In this document: one piece after another, positions 1 through 11,660 of the stretch
How positions within the stretch are numbered: the stretch's first letter is position 1
How the letters are laid out: each line of letters starts with the position of its first letter
Assembly (NCBI GenBank): GCA_009823505.1
Contig: VZQC01000392.1
Coordinates: forward strand, 6,149,076-6,213,075
DNA: 64,000 nt
Direction: 5' to 3'
Origin: Rhizomys pruinosus
Lineage: Eukaryota > Chordata > Mammalia > Rodentia > Spalacidae
Made by a program: the position numbers and the translations under genes
The notes under the pieces: model-generated
Databases searched by the model: none
The model's input: only the letters and a program-made list of their open reading frames with translations
Told to the model about the DNA's origin: nothing

Positions 1-417
1 TTAAAAGCCCACAAATAAAACAAATGCAACTCACTATTAGAATATAAGATTTCTGTTTTTGAAACTTAGGAAGTAATTTATCAAAGAGAAGACATCTCAA
101 CAAGAAGAATTAGAAGTGGATTAAATATGTTCAGAAGTCTTTTCGAAGGCATTAAAGAGTTTGTCATATTCTTCAGTTGGTACTTGAAAGCCCAAGAAGA
201 TGGAGGAAACGCAAGCATCAAGAACAAGGAAGCTCAGGTTTCCTTTCAGCTTAAGGCAGCTGCAATATCTAGCTTAAGAAAAACTAACATAAAGAGAAAC
301 TAACATGACAAAGGCAATAAATAATAATAATAAGCTAAAAATAAATAAATAAAATAAATAAATAAGTTTTAGCTTAAGGATAAACAAGTTAGAAAAAAAC
401 AGTAATTTTATCTTCAT
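1..417. other. unassigned AT-rich sequence
   Basis: I see no gene and no repeat family I can name here. The stretch is AT-rich and ends in a short AAAT-type run near 340-366. The small open frames are unremarkable. Confidence 0.4.
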
Positions 418-470
418 GCCAGCTGGGACTAAAGGGAGACCCTGTCTTAAAAATATTGGAAAAGAAAACC
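418..470 (+). mobile_element. B1 SINE, 3' tail fragment
   Basis: The 'gccagctgggactaaaggga' end and the 'accctgtctt' motif followed by A-rich sequence match the 3' end of the B1 copies at 9640 and 31350. The rest of the element is absent. Confidence 0.6.
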
Positions 471-639
471 AAAACAGTAATATTACAAGAGTGAAAATAC
501 AAAAATTGGAGTTTTGGTATTCTGATTTGTTCATCAAAGACTTTAGTGAAGACTGATGCTACTTTTAAAAATATTTATTTTTATTGAATTTTTCATTTTT
601 TTTATCATTTCTCAATCAAAGTTTATACCCATTCCCCTT

Positions 640-1115
640 CTTTGCCCCACACCAAGTCAGTCCTTTTTAATTTTTTAACAGTTTTTTATTGATGCTTTGT
701 TGCATTTCAACATCATTTTCTCAATTCAGTTCAGCATATTTCCCTTCCCTTCCCCCCGCCACCCCATCCCAGATCATGCATTCTGCATAACTGTCCTGCA
801 TATTCTCTCAGTTTTTTTTTCATTTTTAGCTATAAGTATAAATCATGAGTACAAGCATCTTCGTGCAAAACCAATTTGCAGGCTGTTGTGCCAAACCCCC
901 ACAGCCCCATCATCCAGCGGGGGGTGAGGGGTTGTATGTTCAATCAAGTTGATCAAATGAGTGTCCAGATAATTGCTGTAGTTTCACCATTCACCCCAAT
1001 CGCAGCCCTTCATTCTACCACCCCCCTCTTCCGCAGATTGTTCCTAGGCTTAGAAAAGGGGCACAGGTGGATGAGAAGCAAAACAGTCCACGTTCTCTGC
1101 AGCTGTTTGCTGTGG
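640..1115 (-). mobile_element. L1 3' end (variant 3' UTR), antisense
   Basis: Read on the - strand this is an L1 3' UTR ending in the AATAAAA-type tail. The part from 660 to 790 mirrors the 3' ends of the sense L1 copies at 3300, 4560 and 23330. The part from 820 to 1060 is not in those copies but matches 46400-46637 closely, so both belong to a different 3' UTR variant. Confidence 0.75.
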
Positions 1116-1585
1116 ACTCTGGTCAATTCTGGCTGTTTCCTTTTCATGAGGTGACTTTTGTCCAGGAATAAACTTCGATCCTACTAATGAAAGCACAGCA
1201 ATAGTATATATAGGTATTTAAACAGCACTAATGTTTGGTAGGTTACTTTGGTATAGACACATATGTTGGATAATGTTAATCCATGATTACATTTTTTCTT
1301 GTTAAATATGACAGGGTCTTACTGTGGCTTATAACATCTCCTAACCTGTAGAGGATGTAAGCTTGTGGCATCAGCCATGGTTATTCCTCCAGAGAGAGCC
1401 AATAGCCAATTAGTTTGGGAATATACAGGCATATGCTGCCTCTGCTGCACAGTATTTCCAGGGCGGGTGAGATGTAGGCTGGTGCTGATGGAGGTCTGTT
1501 TGACTCAAGGAGACCCGTATTTGCTTTATTGGTTTAGTGGCTTTGGTAACACTCTCTGATTTCCAGAGGCCATCTGTAACATTGC
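1116..1585. other. unassigned stretch between L1 pieces
   Basis: This block separates the antisense L1 3' UTR from the antisense ORF1 remnant. I recognise no element in it with confidence. It replaces the ORF2 region that an intact L1 would have here. Confidence 0.35.
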
Positions 1586-1589
1586 ATGT

Positions 1590-2840
1590 GTGGTCTCAAT
1601 TATCATCTTCCCATGTTAACGTGCTCCTTTCTTCTGTTCTTGAATTGCTTCAAGTATTTCTCTGAAGGGTTGGTTTCCGGACATGTATTTTTTCAAGTTG
1701 TTTATGTCATGGAAGATTTTCCTCTCTCCTTCCACTATGATTGCAATTTTTTGCTGGTTATAGTAACCTGGGTTGGCATTTATTGTCCTTCTAAACTGGG
1801 ATATCTTTGCTCCAGGTTCTTCTTGCTTTCATTTTTGCATTGAGAAGTCATCTGTAATTTGATAGGTTTCCCTTTATAGGTCACTTGTTGTTTACTCTTG
1901 TCGCTTTAAGGATTTTTGTCTTTGTTTTGGGTGTCTAGCATTTTAACTAGATGTGGTGGAGGTTTTTTTCTGATCTTGTCTCTTGGAGTTCTAGTGCTTC
2001 TAGTATTGGTATTGGTTTGTCTTTTTATTTGGGGGAAGTTTTCATCTATTATTTCTGTTGAAGATCTGACATATTACCAATTCTCTTGGGATTCTTTCTC
2101 CTTCCTCTATTCCTATGATGCAGAGGTTGATACTTTTCATAGTGTCCCACAGCTCCTGGGTGTTTCCATTTTTGGTGTATTTTTAAATTTTCAAATTATA
2201 TCTTTCCTTGAGGTTTTTAGTTTTCTGTGTTAATCTTCCAGGTTGATATTTCTTTTTTCTTTCTCCATTACTGGCTTCTGAGGCTTTTGATTCATGTCCT
2301 TTCCTTTGAAATGGATGAGTTTTAATTTCCTTTTCATTCCTCTTTCTGATTTCTTTAAGTGTTTCTATTTCTTTTTGGAGCTTCTTCGATCTCTTTTTGT
2401 AGCTCTTTTGTTTGCTGGTTGATTTCTTTTTCTTTTTATGCATGGGATCTTTTTCATGTTTCCACTTCCTTCGGCTTGGCATTCCTCTCGTCCTTCTATG
2501 AGTTCTCCTTCTCTTTTCTTAGTTCTTTAATTTGTTCTTTATGATCTTGTAGTTCTTTAAGTATGTTCCCAATTGTGTTTCTGATGTCTGTGTCCTGGGG
2601 CATCCCCAGAGGGATCCCACTGCAGGAGTCTTCCATAGGGTTGGTAAAGCTTGGCGTGGGATTATCCTGCCCCTTTCCAGTGTAGTCTCTCTTCGTGATC
2701 CTGGCATATGGGCTTCTCCTTGCCTGTATTCCAATGTGAGCCCTAAATGCCTCTTCACTGTGTTGAAGGCTTGCTTTGCTTGCCTCCTTCAGATGCTTCT
2801 TCGTGATCTCAGTTGGTGGGGGAGGTGGGGGCACTCTTCA
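1590..2840 (-). pseudogene. L1 ORF1 remnant, antisense
   Basis: Read on the - strand, 2840 to 1590 follows L1 ORF1. The upper part (2834-2183) gives Lys/Glu-rich heptad sequence typical of the ORF1 coiled coil. The part at 2170-2050 matches the ORF1 RNA-binding region seen sense at 18705-18830 in the full-length L1 and at 33000-33120 in the Lx-type L1. The part at 1740-1590 matches the ORF1 C-terminus at 33410-33520. The frame is broken by several shifts and stops. ORF1 protein normally trimerises through its coiled coil and coats L1 RNA. Nothing here could make the whole protein. Confidence 0.7.
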
Positions 2841-2884
2841 GCCCATGCCCCGGCACCTTCCGCTGGGCTCAGGAGATCTCTATA

Positions 2885-3352
2885 ATTCCCTTAATAGGCT
2901 CTAGAACTAACCCACCACATATTTTAGACTTTGTAATCTTGGTATATGGGTGGAGGATACATAGGCATATTTTAGAGTAATATAAATTTAAAAAGGAAAA
3001 ATATGAATCCTGAAATATGATATGGAAATAACAAGCAGTTTGCATACAGATATAATTTTAGTATAGGTGTGATGTATATATTTGCATATGTTGAAGCAAT
3101 ACAGATTGGAGGAAACAACAACAGCAGAGGAACTGGGACAGGGAACCGACTGAAACAATTAAGTTCCCCCAAGGACAATAATCTTCTGCTTTGAAAAACT
3201 TTGAAAAGAATCAGAAAAAGATACAGGGCAAGTATGTCAGGGTGCATGTACTCAGGTGGGGTGGGAGGCATGGAAGGGGAAATGAGTCTAGATTGGACTG
3301 AGAAACAATCTATGAAATGCACATAACATCAATAAAAATGTTTTTTTTTTAA
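2885..3352 (+). mobile_element. L1 3' UTR fragment, sense
   Basis: The segment runs parallel to 15090-15350 and 23135-23400: it shares the 'gggctctaga'-like start, a 'tatgggtggagga' block, a G-rich stretch at 3237-3270 and a terminal AATAAAA plus T/A run. It is a 5'-truncated L1 end. Confidence 0.8.
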
Positions 3353-3353
3353 A

Positions 3354-4650
3354 GAAGCTCAATGGAAGAAAGATAGCATCTTCAGCAAATGGTGCTGGCA
3401 AAACTGGATCACCATTTGTAGGAGAACAAATTTAAACCCCTACCTCTCACCCTGAAAAAAAATCAACTCCAAGTGGATCAAAGATCTCAACATGAAACCT
3501 GAAACTCTGAAGGTGATAGAAGAAAGAGTTGGCAGCAACCTACAAGACAGGTGTAGGAAAGACTTTCTATATCAAACAGCAGCAGCACAGAAAATAAGAT
3601 CAACAGTTGACAAATGGGACCTCATCAAACTCAAAAGCTTCTGTACAGTGAAAAAAACAATCAAGGAAGTAAAGAGAAAACCCACAGAGTGGGAAGAAAT
3701 CTTCACCAGAGATACATCTAACAGAGCATTAACATCCAGAATATATATACTACTCAAAAAACAAAGAAGAAAACAAATGACCTACTCAAAAGATGGAGTA
3801 AAGAGCTGAACAGAGACTTCACCAGTGAGGAAGCAAAGATGACTGAGAAACATCTTAAAAAGTGTTCAACATCATTAAACCACTTTAAGACATCATCTCC
3901 CTCTGATAAGACTGGCTAAGATCAAGAAAACAAAAGACACCAAATGCTGGAGAGGTTGTGGGGAAAGGGGAACACTCATCCACTGCTGATGGAAATATAA
4001 ACTTGTACAACCACTATGGAAAGCAATGTGGAGAACACTTAAAAGACTCAAAATGAGCCTACCACTTGACCCAGTCATATCATTCTGGGTTATATACCCA
4101 CAAGACTCATCCTACGGCAAAGATACATGCACATCTATGTTTATTGCAGCTCTCTTCACAATAGCGAAGAGCTGGAACCAACCCAAATGTCCCTCAACAG
4201 ATGAGTGGATAACAAAAATGTGGTACATCTACACAATGGAGTTCTATTCAGCAGTAAAGAAAGATGACATCATGAACTTTGCAGGTAAATGGATGGAACT
4301 CGAAGCCATTATGCTAAGTGAAGTAACACAGTCCCAGAAAAACAAACAGTAAATGTTTTCCCTCATTTGTGGATAGGCATATTTTGGAGTGGTGCAAAGG
4401 GGAGGGAACAACGACAACATAAAGACTGGGTCAGGGAACTGACTGATACAATTAAATTCTGCCCAAAACAAAAAGCCTCTGCAGAGAAAAACTTTGGAAA
4501 GATGGAGGGAGGAATACAGGACATGTGTGGTGGAATGTATGAGCTGGGGTGGGGTGGGGGGCAGGGAGAGGGGAATGTGTCTAAATTGGACTCAAAGATG
4601 ATGCATGAAATACACAAACACCAATAAAAGTATTTTTTTTAAAAAACAAA
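3354..4650 (+). mobile_element. 5'-truncated L1: ORF2 C-terminus and 3' UTR
   Basis: From 3354 the sequence follows the last third of ORF2 in the full-length L1 (22005-23040), then the 3' UTR to an AATAAAA signal and T/A-rich tail at 4624-4650. ORF2 is broken by frameshifts near 3550 and 3805; the 108-residue frame at 4026-4352 is the C-terminal part. Family knowledge says this part holds the C-terminal zinc-knuckle region of the L1 reverse-transcriptase protein. The 5' truncation is the usual outcome of target-primed reverse transcription. Confidence 0.85.
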
Positions 4651-4654
4651 CAAA

Positions 4655-4795
4655 GAGCTGTCCACACTACTTTCCATAGGGGCTGTATGAGTTTGCATTC
4701 CCATCAGCAGTGGATGAGTGCTCGTTCCCCTTTCCCCACAACCTCTCCAGCATTTGATAATAGCCAGTTTTACTGGAATAAGGTGAAATCTTAAA
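4655..4795 (-). mobile_element. L1 ORF2 fragment, antisense (first half of a split copy)
   Basis: Reverse-complement match to 22590-22700 of the full-length L1. The match stops at about 4795 and the next L1 segment in the same orientation resumes at about 5505. Confidence 0.7.
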
Positions 4796-5504
4796 GTTCT
4801 TTCTTTTTGGGGGGGGGTTGAAAGTTCCTTTATTGAATTAAATGTTAAATATATTATTCAATCTTAAGGGCCTTCAGGGTAGTAGCTATGCACATTATGC
4901 TTAATGATATAAATCAATGAGGTACACATGGATTTATTTAAATAGAAACATGAAATAAATTTGTTTCATGACAATAATTTTATTTTTGACATTTACTGTT
5001 TATACTTGTTTTCAGTATGATAAGTCATAATTCTAGTTTCCAAATGGTATATATTAAGTTTGAATTGGTTTTTTTTGCCTATGTAAACAAATACTTTTTT
5101 CTCCATTTTAGTATAAGTAACAAACAATAGCATAAATAACAAATAAACAATATAAAATGTGCATTAATTGAAGTATTCTAATTTCAGTTGCTACACCAGG
5201 TTGACTCAAGTATAGGCAAGTACCTGTGAATTGTAACAACATAGCTCTACAATAATTTCTGTTGTTTTTGAAGCAGAGTCTTATTAGATAGCTGAATATG
5301 CCCTGAGAGTTTCCCTGCAGACCAGGCTAGACTCAAATTTCCAATCTTACTCACTTTATCTACTGATTACTAGGATTTCAAGCATGTATGGTCACAACTG
5401 TATAATCAGTATTTACATCTTGAAAACTACATTCATATATACAAACAGTCCCATGTTGAAATGCTGATTAATCTGCAGGTTAAAGATCTTTACCTCATTA
5501 CTAT
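4796..5504. other. insert between two halves of an antisense L1
   Basis: AT-rich sequence with no clear family, apart from a degraded antisense B1 at 5258-5400. It interrupts an L1 ORF2 that continues on both sides. Confidence 0.5.
5258..5400 (-). mobile_element. degraded B1-type SINE, antisense
   Basis: The order of blocks 'agacaggg'-like start, 'gaccaggctaga', 'taggatttcaagcatgtatg' matches an antisense B1, but with many changes, so it is an old copy. Confidence 0.55.
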
Positions 5505-5850
5505 TGTTAAAGTGCTTTTAATTATTAGTGATGTTGAACATGTTTTAAGATGTTTCTCAGCTATCTTTACTTCCTCACTTGTGAAGTCTCTGCTCAGCTC
5601 TTTACTCCATCTTTTGAGTGGGTCATTTGTTTTCTTAGTTCTTTGTTTTTCGAGTAGTTCATATACTATGGATGTTAATTATCTGTCAGATGTGTCACTA
5701 ATGAAGTTCTCCTCCCACTCTGTGGGTTTTCTCTTCACTTTTTTGATTGTTTCACTGTACAGAAGCTTTTGAGTTTAATAAGTTTCCACTTGTCAGCTGT
5801 TGACCTTATTTCCTGCACAACTGTCTGATTTAGACAGTCTTTTCCTATGC
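5505..5850 (-). mobile_element. L1 ORF2 fragment, antisense (second half)
   Basis: Reverse complement of the ORF2 C-terminal region at about 22200-22545 of the full-length L1. Together with 4655-4795 it is one antisense insertion split by about 700 bp. Confidence 0.75.
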
Positions 5851-5884
5851 CTATGTGTTTATTTTATTATATATTATTATCTTT

Positions 5885-6094
5885 TAATTTTATGTGTATA
5901 AGTGTAATAATGGCTGCATATAGGTAGGTACATCTGTGTCATGCAATGTCCGCGGAAGTCAGAAGAGGGCGTCAGATACCTCGGAACTGGAGTTACGGAC
6001 AGCTGTTAGCCACCATGTGATCACTGGGATTCAAACCCAGGTAGTCGACAAGAACAGTCAGTGCTCTTAGCCACTGAGCCAAACCTCCAGCCCT
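5885..6094 (-). mobile_element. B2 SINE, antisense
   Basis: Starts with the T/A-rich tail complement and ends with the complement of the tRNA-like head ('ccactgagcc' then 'ctccagccc' at 6094). It is moderately diverged. The antisense B box lies near 6030-6045. Confidence 0.85.
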
Positions 6095-6509
6095 GATTAA
6101 TACTATTTCTTTTCATTTTTTTGTTATCAAAATGTTTGCCAATTCCTTAAGCTAGGCATAAGTAGAAGAAGTTAAGTGGGAAAATCTTTCTAAAAAAAAA
6201 GAAAGAAAAAATTAAAAATAGAAAAGGATTAAAGCAGTCAATTCAGGACGGACATTCTAAAATCATTTAGGTTCTCCATTGACAGCCCTGGAAAACTACA
6301 TCTTTGGGATAGGGATAGTCAAAGGTAGAGTGGGCTTCAGGAGCTGGCAACTCAGTTTCACCAAACTACCTCCTTGATGGACATAAGGTAGCCTGCTCAG
6401 CCAAACTTGTTCCAACCACAGCGAAAGTTCTCTGCTCCATATAAAGTTACTTACATCCTCTATTCTTCTTATATAAAAGAACCAGAATTCAGTTCTTTTA
6501 ATCTTTTGT

Positions 6510-6511
<2 letters not shown>

Positions 6512-6542
<31 letters not shown>
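6512..6542. repeat. (TG)n microsatellite
   Basis: About fifteen uninterrupted TG dinucleotides. Confidence 0.95.
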
Positions 6543-6543
<1 letters not shown>

Positions 6544-6840
6544 ACATATCTATTGCCAAGGAGCATCCATAGAACTCAGAGGACGACCTCGGGTGTTAAT
6601 CCTGCATTCTACCTTGTTTAAGACAGTGTCTCTGTTGTTTGCTGCTGCATATATGAGGCTGTCTGGTCCGTGAGCATCATTTATTTCACTTACAATAATT
6701 CTAAAATGCTGTGTATTATGGGAGGATAACTACAGTTATTTAATTCATTAAATATTTGACAAATGCTATTACTAGCATTCTGAGTGTTCCTAACAGAAGG
6801 ATATGATAAATGTCTGAGATGACAAATATCCCTGCTGATC

Positions 6841-6843
<3 letters not shown>

Positions 6844-6926
<83 letters not shown>
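6844..6926. repeat. compound (CT)n-(TA)n microsatellite
   Basis: About nineteen CT units run directly into about twenty-two TA units with no spacer. Confidence 0.95.
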
Positions 6927-6929
<3 letters not shown>

Positions 6930-7457
6930 CTGACATGTTACACTGTTCTCCATAAACATAAGAAATTACTATGTATCGATTAAAAGTAAAAAAAATATTC
7001 AAAAACATTGTGTTTTTATATAAAACTGCAGTAAATGGAATTAGGCTAAATATTTCAACACAGGAAAAAATCGACCATATCATGCTTATTTAGTGACTCC
7101 CTTCCAAGAGGGCAAGTTCAAAAGTAAGAAACAAATATGAACCGTGTAAAGACTAACCTAACACTGTTAACTCTAGTAATGGTAATAAAGAACATTTTAA
7201 AACAAAGTTCTTTAATAGAAATTCAGTATGATACTTTGTAATGCTCCAAGGGTCTATCACCAAGAAGTCTAATGAATCTTAACCTGTTTGCTTCGATAAG
7301 GTAGATTCAGAATAGGTAGAATAATAATTGATGGAGCTAGAAGGAGAGGCAGGTCCACAATCATAGTTGAAGTTGTAGCACCCTGCTTGTCAATCACCAA
7401 CTCAAGAGAATCTCAAATCACCTCTGAGACACACTTCTGGGCATGCCTGAAGGGGGG

Positions 7458-7459
7458 AT

Positions 7460-7502
<43 letters not shown>

Positions 7503-7505
7503 TTT
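7458..7505. repeat. (ATTT)n microsatellite
   Basis: About twelve perfect tetranucleotide units. Confidence 0.95.
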
Positions 7506-7539
7506 TGATGGTGTTCTTCCAGTTGGATAGACCTACCCA

Positions 7540-7800
7540 CTGTGCATAGCACCTTTCCCATCTGGGATCTTCTACTGTTTGAAATGGAGAACAGAAGCTG
7601 AGCACAGCTTACATCCCCCCCCCACCTCCCCCCCCAGCTTCCTGACTATGGACACAGTGTGACCAGTGTCCTCAATCCACTGTGTGACTTCCCTCCATGA
7701 AAGACTGCATCCTGGAACTGTGAGCCAAAGTAAACCTCTTCTCCCCCAAGTTGCTTTCATCAGGGTATTTTATCGTAGAAACAGAAAAGGAACTAAGACA
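7540..7800 (+). mobile_element. URR1-like hAT DNA element, 3' part
   Basis: The segment 'ctgtgagccaaagtaaacct', then 'aagttgctttcatcagggta' and 'ggaactaagaca', is the typical end of the rodent URR1 non-autonomous hAT-Charlie family. The 5' half is missing. The second copy at 10121 shares the same end. The family name is from memory. Confidence 0.6.
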
Positions 7801-8334
7801 TTGGTTTTCTGCAACTAATTAAATAAGTGAAAAAAATATCTGAATAACAAAATTAACAAACTCAACTTACACATATAAAATACAATACCCATTAACTGTA
7901 GAGTACACTCTTTTTAGGGTCTAGGAAATGTGTGGCACAATTAACTATAAAGCAATAAAGTTTCAATATGTATCAAATAATTGAAATAATTTGGACAAAA
8001 ATTACATGATTAAAATAGAAATATACTAGAAATAAGCAGAAAAATATAATTAGAAAATCTCTAAGTGCTTATATTCTAAATAACCTAAAGGTTAGTGAAA
8101 AATACTTTTCAAAACACACGATAATGAACACAATTACAGAGTAAAAATTAAGACAGGTGGCTTGGGCTGTTGGGAGGGAAAGTTATTATCTTAAATTCAA
8201 ATGATAAAAAGGAACAAAGTAGCAAGCATTTCAATGTCTGGACCAAGAAATGAGAGAAAGAAAAAAATTAAAATAATAAAATAGAATGAAATGTTATTTT
8301 AAAAATGAGAAATCTATAACTAGAAATTAAACAA

Positions 8335-8990
8335 GCAGTGGAGAATTGACAAAATGGTGCTTTATGCGATATTGCTACGGCTGACGAAGCTGTGACAAGA
8401 TTCATGAAGAGAAAGTGGCACATGCCTGTGTCGTGTAGCACTATTCATGGGGCTACTTGGACAAATGTCTACTCACCCAGACAGGGAACTGACCACACAT
8501 CAAAGTAAGGATACCACCAAAGTCCAATTTTGTGAACAATGAGTTTGGGGGTGTTATTTATAGAAGAATGGGTGTTTACTTACAGAAGCAAAAAGGACTA
8601 AAACAAAATTTTATCACCAAAATTCCCTGCTTCTGACATGGAACACAATATACAACCAGCAGGCAGCTCAACCTGGTGGAGAGTGTCTCTTCCCAGACAA
8701 GTTAACTGATCTTTGCCTTTTCCAAATAGCTTGTCTTGTCTGAGCCCCTTTGAAGTAGCTTCACTGGTCTGAGAAGGTCTGGTAGCATTTGTCACAGTTT
8801 ATATACACTTTGAAAGGGAGGAACCTAGGGAATCCAGTCAATTTCAGGGACTTCCTGAAACCATTGAGATGGTAACTTCCTGAGCTTAATGAGCTTCTCT
8901 ACAGAATGGAAAGTTTCACCTCCCTTTAGAGCGCCCAGTCAGTGTCTTAATCATCTTCCTTTCAAGATGGAAGGCCCTATCTCAAAAGAG
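8335..8990 (+). mobile_element. RMER-like rodent interspersed repeat
   Basis: The block with 'aagctgtgacaagattcatg', 'ggcacatgcctgtgtc' and 'ccagacagggaactg' recalls a medium-reiterated rodent repeat (RMER type). It has no coding capacity. It lies between ORF2 remnants of the old L1. The family name is tentative. Confidence 0.45.
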
Positions 8991-9014
8991 CTTTATCTGG
9001 GAAGAAATTGCTAC

Positions 9015-9170
9015 TCAACTGTCAGTTATACCTCAGCATACTGAGGCAGGAGGACCTCGGTGAGTTTGAAGCCTGAACTATATAGCGAGTTCCAGGTCAC
9101 TTAGATAGAGATTACTTAGCTCAAAAGCAATAACAATAAACATTAATAAGTTAAAAAAAAAAAAGGTATT
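9015..9170 (+). mobile_element. old B1-type SINE
   Basis: A 'gaggcaggaggacctcggtg' block, a 'gcgagttccaggtcac' block and an A-rich end at 9152-9165 match B1 order, with strong divergence. Confidence 0.55.
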
Positions 9171-9367
9171 ACCAACTAGAAATAAAAATGTGATGTAATT
9201 ACAGATTTATAGAATTTAGAAATATAATGAATACTATTACTATGAAACAGTTTAAGTTTGAAGATCTAACAAAATTAGCAAATGCATTAACAACCCAATT
9301 TATTGAAATTAATTGACTGTTTTTATTATATTATGAAAATATGAATATCTTATACATGTATTAAGGA

Positions 9368-9513
9368 AATGAGCCTGGGAACATGGATCAGAAGGTAAAA
9401 GGTCCTTCTGCTAAACCTGACAACCCTGGTTTGATCCCTGGATCCCAGGATGGAAGGAGAAAATAGACTCCTGAAAGTTGCCCTCTGAACTCTACATGTG
9501 CACCATGGTACTT

Positions 9514-9558
<45 letters not shown>

Positions 9559-9592
9559 ACTACAAACACATTTTAAAAATCTTTAAATAAAA
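9368..9592 (+). mobile_element. B3-type SINE with (CA)n
   Basis: The tRNA-like head is followed by 'tttgatccctggatccc', then the 'ttgccctctgaactct' block and a CA microsatellite at 9515-9557, which is the usual tail structure of B3 elements. Confidence 0.7.
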
Positions 9593-9635
9593 GATCTCCA
9601 GGTCCATGTGACATTTTTGGACTATTTAAAGATTA

Positions 9636-9790
9636 ACCTCAGCTGCGCATGGTGGTACATGCCTTTAATCCCACACTCTAGAGGCAGAGGCAGGCGCATC
9701 TCTGTGAGTTCAAGGCCAGCCTGATCTACATATCGAGCTCCAGGCCAACAAGACTAAAGGGAGACCCTGTCTCAAAAATAAAAAATATAA
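9636..9790 (+). mobile_element. B1 SINE
   Basis: It contains 'gcctttaatcccacactcta', 'aggcagaggcaggcg', 'gagttcaaggccagcctg' and 'ccctgtctcaaaaat'. Near full length. B1 is derived from 7SL RNA and mobilised by L1. Confidence 0.9.
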
Positions 9791-10120
9791 AGATTAACTT
9801 CAATCTTATTTTTTAAAATACTCAGAAAAATGGAAAACAGGAAATATTCCCCAAAGATATTGTGACTCTTTAAAGTAATTCTTGCATAAATCATGAAAAG
9901 ATCATTGCAAGGAAGTGGAAACATCAGTCCAATTTCTCAAATGCTAAGCAATTTATTAACATATCCATATAACAGGAACAGTGCATTATGATCTAATTGG
10001 GTTAGTCTCAAGAATGAGAGGTTGATGTAATATTCGAACACCAATCCATGTTACTCCCCAGTATGAGGAAGTCATATCAAAACCTACTTATCACTGAAAA
10101 CAATCAAACAAACAAACTCA

Positions 10121-10503
10121 TGTGCTGGTTAGTGTTTGTCAACTTGACACAAGCTAGAGTCACCTAGGAATAAAGAACCTTGACTGAGGACTTGCCTTTA
10201 TCGCACTGGCCTGTGGGCACGTCTGTGAGGCATTCTCTTAATTGGTGGAGGAAGGCCCAACCCATCATGAGGAGTACCATCCTTGGGAGGTGGATCTGGG
10301 CTGTAGAAGAAAGGCAGTTGGTGGGCCAGGGCAAGCAAGCCTCTAAGAAGGATGGTCGCTCCTTCAGCTCCTGCTTCCAGGGTCCTGCCTTGGCTTCCCT
10401 CAGTGATGGACTGCAACCTCTAAGCCAAATACACCTTTTTCTCTCCCAAGTTGCTTTCAGTCACTGTTTTATCATATCCAGAGAAAGCAAACTAGAACAA
10501 CTT
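10121..10503 (+). mobile_element. URR1-like hAT DNA element, near full length
   Basis: It begins with 'tgctggttagtgtttgtcaa' and 'cttgacacaagctagagtca', passes through 'cattctcttaattggtgga' and ends with 'ttgctttcagtcactgtttt' and 'caaactagaaca'. This order matches the rodent URR1 family. It is non-autonomous; no transposase frame is present. It splits the old L1 ORF2. Confidence 0.65.
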
Positions 10504-10699
10504 GTTTTTTAGCAAAATCTTAGTAAGAAGTCACAGACAAATGGAAAGACATTGCATGCACCTGTATGGAAAGAATTCGCATTATTGAACTATACACACT
10601 ACCCAAAGTGATCAAAAGAGTCAACGAAATCCCTACAAGAACTCCAACTGCATTCTTCACAAAAATAAGGGAAAATTTATTATTACCCAAATCACATTG

Positions 10700-11086
10700 A
10701 ATGCAAAAGAGCCAGTTTTGTCAACTTTTCATGACTATGACTAAAAATGTAAGAAAAACAACTCAACTTTGGCTCACAGTTTCAGACATTTCAATCCATG
10801 ATCAAATGACTCCATTATTTATATTCCATGAGGCAAAATATGGTGGCATCAAGAGTGTGTGGCAGAGGGGACTGCTGATCTCATACAGCCAGGAAGGGGA
10901 TAGGATAGAGGGCGAAGAAGGGAAGGGGAGAAGGGGAGGAACAGAGAGACAGGGGTGTTATATCCTCCACAGGCATTACCCCAGTGACCTACTTCCTCCA
11001 ACCAGTCTCCCACCCAATATCCCATTCAGCCATGAACTTCTCAGTGGATTAATCCATTCATGAGGCTTGGATCCTATAGATCCAGT

Positions 11087-11089
<3 letters not shown>
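10700..11089 (+). mobile_element. unassigned interspersed repeat with purine-rich core
   Basis: 'ctcacagtttcagacatttc' at the start and 'cctacttcctccaacca' near 10990 recall a common rodent/mammal interspersed repeat whose name I cannot give. A GA-rich stretch occupies 10895-10940. The 120-residue open frame across it is not a gene. Confidence 0.4.

Positions 11090-11130
<41 letters not shown>
11090..11130. repeat. (AT)n microsatellite
   Basis: About twenty uninterrupted AT units. Confidence 0.95.
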
Positions 11131-11133
<3 letters not shown>

Positions 11134-11440
11134 CAAGTTGTGAATATAAATATAAATTATATAACCAAATTATCACAATCAAAATATCATACTAGCATAA
11201 AAACTGAAGACAGACAAATGGAATAAACATGACCAGATGTAGACTAGAAGATACATGGCTTCATGACATAGATATGCTGCACCAAAGTGAGTGCAGAAAG
11301 GCTTCTTTGAGAAATGGTGTTAAGAAAGCTGAGTATATTTAGGAGAATAAAGTTGGACCCTTATCTCACACCATACACAAAAGTCAAGTAAAATGAATTA
11401 AGGTTAAAAAAATAAGACTTACAGACTATAAAGCCAAGGC

Positions 11441-11660
11441 TGGAGAGATGGCTCAGAGGTTAAGAGCACTGGCCCCTCTTGTAGAGGACCTGGGTTTGAT
11501 TCCCAGCACCCACATGGCAGCTAACAACCATCTGTAATTCCAATTCCAGGGGATCCAACACCATCTTCTGACCTCTGCAGGTATTGCATGACATGAGTGC
11601 ACTTACATACATGCAGGCAATATATTTATACACATAAAATAATACTAAATAAATATTTTT
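11441..11660 (+). mobile_element. B2 SINE
   Basis: Typical tRNA-like head 'ggctggagagatggctcaga', B box 'gggtttgattccc', 'ttctgacctctgcagg' middle and AATAAA-type tail. Inserted in the old L1 ORF2. Confidence 0.9.

Noticed and set aside
2183..2834. Lys/Glu-rich - strand frames as a cellular coiled-coil gene
   Set aside because: Position and downstream collinearity with other ORF1 sequences show it to be an antisense L1 ORF1 remnant.
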